This document shows positions 6,099 to 10,378 of a DNA stretch of 10,378 nucleotides, one piece after another (position 1 is the stretch's first letter; each line of letters opens with the position of its first letter). A program made the position numbers and the translations under genes. A model generated the notes under the pieces. It searched no databases. It had not been told where the DNA came from and saw nothing but the letters and a program-made list of their open reading frames with translations. The stretch lies in assembly GCA_902766585.1 (NCBI GenBank), contig CACXDV010000191.1, forward strand, positions 1 to 10,378, written 5' to 3'. The stretch is from an uncultured Ruminococcus sp. Its GTDB lineage: Bacteria > Bacillota > Clostridia > Oscillospirales > Acutalibacteraceae.

Positions 6099-7976
6099 TT
6101 AAAATTCATTTCTGCCCTTATACAGTTCCAGCAGTTCATAAAGGTCATCTATTTCCTCCATTATTCTTTTGCCGTTGTCTGTATTCTTGACCATGACACG
6201 GTTCTTTTCAGTTTCGATAAGCTGTGAGCTTGAGACGATATCCATATTTTCCTCAAGAGCCTTTTCAATGCTTTCAAATGGCTGATGTGCCTTTATACGC
6301 AGACCGTGTGAATTGAAAATGAGAGTATATCCGGCAATACCTGTTTTTCTCTGATAGTCCTTGCAGAAGCCGCCGTCAATAACGAGCAGCTTTCCATTTG
6401 CCTTTATTGGCTGTTCACCTTTAGAAGCGAGGACAGGAGTATGACCGTTGATTATATGTGAATACGGAGAATAGAGGTCAAATTCGCGCAGTATCATGCT
6501 GCAGCATTTTTCTGTTTCGTAAAATCTGTAATACGGATCGGATTCTTCATGCCATGTGCTTTTGTCCTCAATAAAATATCTTTCAAAGGTCTTGATGTTT
6601 CTTCCGCAAAGGGGAGAGCGCCTTCCGCACCAGAGGTACCATAGAAAATCAAGCTCCTCATTGTTCTTTTCCCTGCTGAAATATACATTTCTTACTATTT
6701 TGTCCGAAATATCAAGCAGAGCCTTACCTTTATAAATTCCGTCAAGTACTCTCAGTCCGTAGAAATTACCCGATCCGTCAAGTGGGATGCAGCCGTGATA
6801 TAACAGATTGCCGTTAATGCAAAGATACATACTGCCCTTATCAAGAAGGAAACGTATATGCTTTTGCAGTCTTACGCTGTTAAGAAAAGCGGCTTTCAGT
6901 TCCTCGATTATCTCCTTTTCTTCCTTGCTGTATTTATAAGGCGAAGCAGTGTCAAGAGTCGGCAGGTCATTATCCTTTAGCTGGTATTCCTTTTCGCCGA
7001 TATTCACTGTACCGCTGATCAAATTAATATTTCCAAGCATCAGTCTGTTTTTCATATCGTATTCGGGATGCCGCAGTATAGTTTGACCTTCCGCCTTGAA
7101 CTGAATTACAGTTATTGCCCGCAGAGCCTTTTCCATGGGAGTGCCGCTGTGATAGGTGCTTCCCGCAAAAACCGTAAGATTCCTGAGACTTATTCCATAG
7201 CCGCTTTCTAATGTTTCGAGGGTATTGTATTTGATGCAGCCCCTAACAACATTTGCGATACAGGCTTCATTTCCCGATGCCGCTCCAATCCAGAGAATGT
7301 CATGGTTGCCCCATTGTATGTCAAGCGAATGATGCTTCATCAGCATATCAAGTATCTTATCTGCTCCGTGTCCTCTGTCAAAGATATCTCCGACAATATG
7401 AAGATGGTCTACTGCAAGACGTTTAATAAGTCCTGACAAAGCTTCAATGAAATCATCAGCATCAATGCTGATTATGCTGTTGAGTATTCTTTCGTGATAG
7501 CGTATCTGATTGTCGTCCTCATCCTTCTGTGCATGTATAAGCTCATCAATTATATAGGCATAATCCTCCGGCATGGCTTTGCGTACCTTTGAACGGGTAT
7601 ATTTTGATGAAAGGACAGCTGCTATTTCTATCATACGGTTGATCATCAGTCTGTATCTGTCCGCGCTGATGACATGGTCTTTTTTGATAAGATTCAGCTT
7701 TTCCCGCGGATAATATATGATAGTGCATATCTCCTCAATTTCACTGTCCGACAGCTTTTCACTGTATATCATATCCGCTTTTTCCCTGATGACACCCGCG
7801 CAGTTATTGATGATATGACAGAAGGCTTCATATTCGCCGTGTATGTCGCTCATAAAATGCTCTGTGCCTTTGGGAAGGTTCAGTATGGCTGACAGGTTGA
7901 TTATCTCACGGGAAAGAGAACGCATTGAGGGGTATTTTTCTGCAAGCATACGCAGATATTTATTCTTATGCTCCAT
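6099..7976 (-). CDS. fbp: Fructose-1,6-bisphosphatase class III
   Basis: This cytoplasmic enzyme hydrolyses fructose-1,6-bisphosphate to fructose-6-phosphate, the gluconeogenic step opposing phosphofructokinase. The 625 residues are close to the usual length (about 640-670) of the Firmicutes class III family (FBPase_2), unrelated to E. coli Fbp or GlpX. It carries the calcineurin-like metallophosphatase motifs in order: SDIHGEYEAF (Asp44, His46), GDIFDRG (196-202), GNHD (223-226) and INGHTPV (509-515, His512). The ATG at 7976-7974 follows GGAGGTG at 7989-7983. It is a single-gene unit ended by the hairpin at 6042-6085. It is transcribed divergently from fruR-fruK-fruA, whose kinase makes the substrate of this enzyme. 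Class III enzymes in Bacillus are regulated by metabolites such as phosphoenolpyruvate; nothing here shows whether that applies. Confidence 0.95.
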   Translation of the reverse strand: MEHKNKYLRMLAEKYPSMRSLSREIINLSAILNLPKGTEHFMSDIHGEYEAFCHIINNCAGVIREKADMIYSEKLSDSEIEEICTIIYYPREKLNLIKKDHVISADRYRLMINRMIEIAAVLSSKYTRSKVRKAMPEDYAYIIDELIHAQKDEDDNQIRYHERILNSIISIDADDFIEALSGLIKRLAVDHLHIVGDIFDRGHGADKILDMLMKHHSLDIQWGNHDILWIGAASGNEACIANVVRGCIKYNTLETLESGYGISLRNLTVFAGSTYHSGTPMEKALRAITVIQFKAEGQTILRHPEYDMKNRLMLGNINLISGTVNIGEKEYQLKDNDLPTLDTASPYKYSKEEKEIIEELKAAFLNSVRLQKHIRFLLDKGSMYLCINGNLLYHGCIPLDGSGNFYGLRVLDGIYKGKALLDISDKIVRNVYFSREKNNEELDFLWYLWCGRRSPLCGRNIKTFERYFIEDKSTWHEESDPYYRFYETEKCCSMILREFDLYSPYSHIINGHTPVLASKGEQPIKANGKLLVIDGGFCKDYQRKTGIAGYTLIFNSHGLRIKAHQPFESIEKALEENMDIVSSSQLIETEKNRVMVKNTDNGKRIMEEIDDLYELLELYKGRNEF

Positions 7977-8124
7977 AACGGCACCTCCGTATAAAAATGG
8001 TTATTATTGTCATATAGTTGACATATTTTGGAAATATATGGTTATCTATGAGTAAATGATAGCATTTAAATATGAATAAACGGTTAATATCTGATTAAAA
8101 TTGAAATAATTTGATAGTTTGTGC

Positions 8125-8152
8125 TTGACTTTGATTGAAAAGGTGCTATAAT
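8125..8152 (+). promoter_or_regulatory. sigma-A promoter for fruR-fruK-fruA
   Basis: TTGACT (8125-8130), a 16-base spacer and TATAAT (8147-8152) with TG at 8144-8145 (extended -10) give a strong promoter. Predicted start is near 8159, so the fruR leader is only about 25 bases. Confidence 0.82.
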
Positions 8153-8155
8153 CAA
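8131..8155 (+). promoter_or_regulatory. Candidate FruR operator: TTGATT-N13-AATCAA inverted repeat over the fruR -10
   Basis: TTGATT at 8131-8136 is mirrored by AATCAA at 8150-8155, spanning the promoter spacer and covering the -10 element. A second pair, TTGAA (8135-8139) and TTCAA (8156-8160), overlaps it. Occupation of this site would block RNA polymerase, as expected of an autorepressing DeoR-family regulator. The region is AT-rich, so six-base arms could arise by chance. Confidence 0.4.
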
Positions 8156-8172
8156 TTCAAGAGGTCTGAAAC

Positions 8173-8177
8173 GGGGG
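8173..8177 (+). promoter_or_regulatory. Atypical ribosome binding site GGGGG that decides the fruR start
   Basis: GGGGG touches the ATG at 8178 but sits 6 bases from the in-frame ATG at 8184. The later start also gives MLTQER, the usual opening of DeoR-family proteins, so 8184 is preferred. GAGG at 8161-8164 is the only other possibility and is too far (13 bases) from 8178. Confidence 0.55.
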
Positions 8178-8183
8178 ATGAAA

Positions 8184-8933
8184 ATGCTTACTCAGGAAAG
8201 ATATAAGGCAATACTTGAAATAATCGAGGAAAGAGATGCAGCAACAGTTGCAGAGCTTGCCGCATTGATAGGTACCTCCGAGTCGAGTATACGCCGTGAC
8301 CTTACCGTTCTTGACAGAGAAGGAAAGCTGAGAAAGGTCTATGGAGGCGCAACGGCGATAAACCGTACAGAAGGCGCACTTGAGGACGAGGTTAATGTCA
8401 GGAACGAGCAGATGTCCGAGGAAAAGGAAATTATCGGCGAATATGCGGCGAAGCTTATAAATAATGATGATTTCATTTACATTGACTCAGGTACCACAAC
8501 ATCAAGATTCATTGACCATATAGGACAAACAAAGGCAACATTCGTTACAAACGGGATAATCCATGCTCAGAAGCTTCTGTCAAAGGGACTGAAGGCATAT
8601 ATGATAGGCGGAAGGATAAAACCTGTCACGGCTTCTGTAGTCGGAGCAGAGGGTATAAGAAATCTGCTGAAATTCAATTTCACAAAGGCATTTATGGGAG
8701 CAAACGGGATAGATATTACGGCAGGATTCACCACTCCTGACAGTGAAGAGGCAATGATGAAGGAAAAAGCAATAGAAAAGAGCTTTGCCGTTTTTGTACT
8801 TGCAGACCACAGCAAATTCAGGAAGGTATATCCCGTTACCTTTGCAGAGCTGAAAAAATGCTGCATAATTACCGATAAGCTGCCATTCGGAGGCTTTAAT
8901 GATAAAACAATAATAAGGGAGGTGACATTATGA
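8184..8933 (+). CDS. fruR: DeoR-family transcriptional regulator of the fructose operon (FruR)
   Basis: This is a DNA-binding regulator, probably a repressor of fruRKA released by fructose-1-phosphate or fructose-1,6-bisphosphate; the ligand is inferred from context. The 249 residues (251 if ATG 8178 is used) match the family. An N-terminal winged helix-turn-helix (about residues 20-40: TVAELAALIGTSESSIRRDL) is followed by the typical KVYGGA hinge. The C-terminal DeoRC sugar-phosphate sensor domain (about 75-230) contains DSGTTT (101-106), FVTNG, IGGRI, GANGID and DHSKF, the segments that line the phosphosugar pocket in this family. The gene overlaps fruK by ATGA at 8930-8933, so the two are translationally coupled; the TGA is a genuine stop. 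The order fruR-fruK-fruA is the same as in Bacillus subtilis. Confidence 0.92.
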   Translation: MLTQERYKAILEIIEERDAATVAELAALIGTSESSIRRDLTVLDREGKLRKVYGGATAINRTEGALEDEVNVRNEQMSEEKEIIGEYAAKLINNDDFIYIDSGTTTSRFIDHIGQTKATFVTNGIIHAQKLLSKGLKAYMIGGRIKPVTASVVGAEGIRNLLKFNFTKAFMGANGIDITAGFTTPDSEEAMMKEKAIEKSFAVFVLADHSKFRKVYPVTFAELKKCCIITDKLPFGGFNDKTIIREVTL

Positions 8934-9835
8934 TATATACGCTTACCTTGAATCCCTCTATTGATTATGTTGTTCATCTTGACAGCTTTATCAGCGGTAT
9001 AACGAACCGCACAACATCAGAGGAATACTATATCGGCGGCAAGGGGATAAATGTATCCTGCATTCTTTCAGAGCTATCGGTTGAAAATACTGCGCTTGGC
9101 TTCACAGCAGGCTTTACGGGTGAGGCTATAGAAAAGGGGCTTAAAGAGAAGGGGATAAGGTCTGATTTTATCCGCCTTAAGGAAGGAATTTCGAGGATAA
9201 ATATCAAGGTAAAGGCAGATAAGGAAAGTGAGATAAATTGTCAGGGACCTCATATCACTGATGAGGAATTTGACAGGCTTCTTGCTAAGATCGATATGAT
9301 TTCCGACGGCGATACGATAGTTCTTGCCGGAAGTATACCAAAGACAGTTTCGGATGATGCATATGAGATAATACTGCGGCGGCTGAAAGAGAAAAATGTC
9401 AGAATAGTGGTGGATGCTACAAAAAAGCTGCTGCTGAATTGTCTTTCATATAAGCCGTTCCTTATTAAGCCGAATCGTCAGGAGCTGTCGGAGATATTCG
9501 GCAGAGAGGTCAATGATGAAAAGGATATCGCGGAATGTGCGGGAGAACTTATGAAACAGGGGGCAAGAAATGTTATTGTTTCACTCGGAGGAGAGGGAGC
9601 CGTACTTTTTGCAGAGGACGGAAAAACCTATCACTGCGGCGTAGTTAAGGAAAAAGTACTCAATACTGTCGGTTCGGGTGATTCTATGGTAGCAGGCTTT
9701 ATTGCAGGATATGAAAAAAGCGGGGATTATGCATACGCGCTGAGACTTGGCGCTGCCTGCGGAAATGCAACGGCATTTTCGGACGGTCTTGCCGCAAAGG
9801 AAAAAATATCCGAGATTTTTGAAAGGCTCGGATAA
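8930..9835 (+). CDS. fruK: 1-phosphofructokinase FruK (PfkB/ribokinase family)
   Basis: This cytoplasmic kinase uses ATP to convert fructose-1-phosphate, the product of PTS fructose import, to fructose-1,6-bisphosphate, which enters glycolysis. The 301 residues match FruK. The N-terminus TLTLNPSIDYVV is typical of 1-phosphofructokinase/tagatose-6-phosphate kinase members. GGKG at 36-39 belongs to the substrate-binding lid region, KPNRQEL (180-186) is the family Asn-Glu segment, and NTVGSGDSMVAGF (245-257) holds the anion hole and catalytic base Asp251. The ATG at 8930 overlaps the fruR stop and follows GGAGGTGA (8917-8924 region inside fruR). fruA begins 24 bases after the stop. LacC or another PfkB sugar kinase is possible by sequence alone, but the fruA neighbour favours FruK. 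Confidence 0.93.
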   Translation: MIYTLTLNPSIDYVVHLDSFISGITNRTTSEEYYIGGKGINVSCILSELSVENTALGFTAGFTGEAIEKGLKEKGIRSDFIRLKEGISRINIKVKADKESEINCQGPHITDEEFDRLLAKIDMISDGDTIVLAGSIPKTVSDDAYEIILRRLKEKNVRIVVDATKKLLLNCLSYKPFLIKPNRQELSEIFGREVNDEKDIAECAGELMKQGARNVIVSLGGEGAVLFAEDGKTYHCGVVKEKVLNTVGSGDSMVAGFIAGYEKSGDYAYALRLGAACGNATAFSDGLAAKEKISEIFERLG

Positions 9836-9859
9836 AAAAATATAAAGGAGGTAAGTACT

Positions 9860-10378
9860 ATGAGAATAACTGATCTGCTGAAAAAACAGGCTATTGAGAT
9901 CGGCGCAAAGGTCAAGGATAAGCCTGCAGCAATTGAGAAGCTTGTTTCCCTCCATGATAAATGCGGCAATCTTAAGGATAAGGCTGCATTTAAGGAAGGA
10001 ATACTCAAAAGAGAGGAAATGGGCACTACTGCGATAGGAATGGAAATTGCTATTCCTCATGCAAAAAGCGAAGCTGTTAAGGCACCGGCTCTATCAGCAA
10101 TAACCGTACCGGACGGTGTGGATTACGGATCACCGGACGGAGATGCCTGCAAGCTTATATTTATGATAGCGGCAACAACAGACGGCGATGTTCACCTTGA
10201 GGTTCTTGCAAGAATGATGCAGATGCTCATGGATATGGATTTCACTGCAAAGCTTAAGGCTGCAAAGACCGCTGATGAATTCCTGAAGCTTATTGACGAA
10301 AAGGAAACGGAAAAATTCCCCGATGAAGCTAAAAAGGAAGAAAAACCAAAGGCAGAGCTTGAAAAGAAGGACAAGGAC
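9860..10378 (+). CDS. fruA: Fructose PTS transporter FruA, EIIA domain and start of the linker (3' truncated by window edge)
   Basis: FruA imports fructose and phosphorylates it to fructose-1-phosphate. The visible 173 residues start at ATG 9860 behind AAAGGAGGT (9844-9852) and are open to the window end. Residues 1-146 are a complete EIIA-fructose/mannitol (PTS_EIIA_2) domain: IAIPHAKS holds the phospho-accepting His67, and DVHLEVLARM holds the second conserved His112. Residues 147-173 are a Lys/Glu/Pro-rich hinge (DEKETEKFPDEAKKEEKPK onward), as found between EIIA and EIIB in single-chain IIABC fructose permeases, so IIB and IIC domains probably follow outside the window. A stand-alone EIIA with a charged tail cannot be excluded. 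It is the third gene of the fru operon. Confidence 0.88.
   Translation, partial: MRITDLLKKQAIEIGAKVKDKPAAIEKLVSLHDKCGNLKDKAAFKEGILKREEMGTTAIGMEIAIPHAKSEAVKAPALSAITVPDGVDYGSPDGDACKLIFMIAATTDGDVHLEVLARMMQMLMDMDFTAKLKAAKTADEFLKLIDEKETEKFPDEAKKEEKPKAELEKKDKD

Larger units (their letters stand above)
7977..8183. promoter_or_regulatory. Shared divergent regulatory region fbp | fruR
   Basis: These 207 bases separate the fbp start from the fruR start and must hold both promoters. The fruR promoter is clear (8125-8152). For fbp the best candidate on the minus strand is an extended -10 TGCTATCAT (8064-8056) with a poor -35 17 bases upstream, so it is weak or needs an activator. Other visible elements are a 15-base palindrome ATATTTTGGAAATAT (8023-8037) and the direct repeat ATGGTTAT (7997-8004 and 8038-8045). 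The fbp promoter is the least certain part. Confidence 0.5.

Noticed and set aside
8018..8047. Plus-strand TTGACA at 8018 with TTATCT at 8042 as a promoter
   Set aside because: The -10 match is poor and the spacing is 18; the strong promoter at 8125-8152 explains fruR expression.
8137..8151. Catabolite-responsive (cre) site upstream of fruR
   Set aside because: TGAAAAGGTGCTAT lacks the central CG and symmetric CA end of the cre consensus.

Overview
The window looks like chromosomal DNA of a low-to-moderate-GC gut Clostridium relative (Bacillota, Clostridia, probably Ruminococcus-like Oscillospiraceae). Grounds are the class III fructose-1,6-bisphosphatase, the KtrAB potassium system, the fruR-fruK-fruA order, strong AGGAGG ribosome binding sites, near-consensus sigma-A promoters, and a two-solute-binding-domain GGDEF protein of a type common in that group. 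The taxon is an inference from family knowledge and was not searched.

Layout. (1) 2-244 (+): the C-terminal end of a gene entering from the left, resembling the tail of the Rpn/PD-(D/E)XK nuclease transposase family, with four coding 12-bp repeats. (2) 421-1443 (+): galE with its own promoter and a strong terminator. (3) 1646-3802 (+): a membrane diguanylate-cyclase-type sensor (signal peptide, two SBP_bac_3-like domains, one transmembrane helix, GGDEF). Its single reading frame is interrupted by two UGA codons and by no frameshift. (4) 5945-3916 (-): ktrB-ktrA potassium uptake operon, converging on the sensor gene across a bidirectional terminator. (5) 7976-6099 (-): fbp, class III fructose-1,6-bisphosphatase, with its own terminator. 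(6) 8184 to the right edge (+): fruR-fruK-fruA, a fructose PTS operon divergent from fbp; fruA runs off the window after its EIIA domain.

How the genes work together. FruA imports and phosphorylates fructose to fructose-1-phosphate, FruK converts that to fructose-1,6-bisphosphate, and FruR (DeoR family) is the likely sensor and repressor. Divergent Fbp hydrolyses fructose-1,6-bisphosphate, so a 207-bp region separates the genes that make this metabolite from the gene that removes it. galE and ktrBA are independent housekeeping units.

The most unusual item is the sensor gene with two in-frame UGA codons. Neighbouring genes, including the ATGA overlap of fruR and fruK, use UGA as a true stop, so a genome-wide UGA=Trp code is unlikely. 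A recently inactivated gene is the simplest reading; UGA read-through is the alternative to test. I found no CRISPR array, tRNA, rRNA, insertion sequence or recognisably new defence system. No gene-free stretch exceeds about 210 bases.
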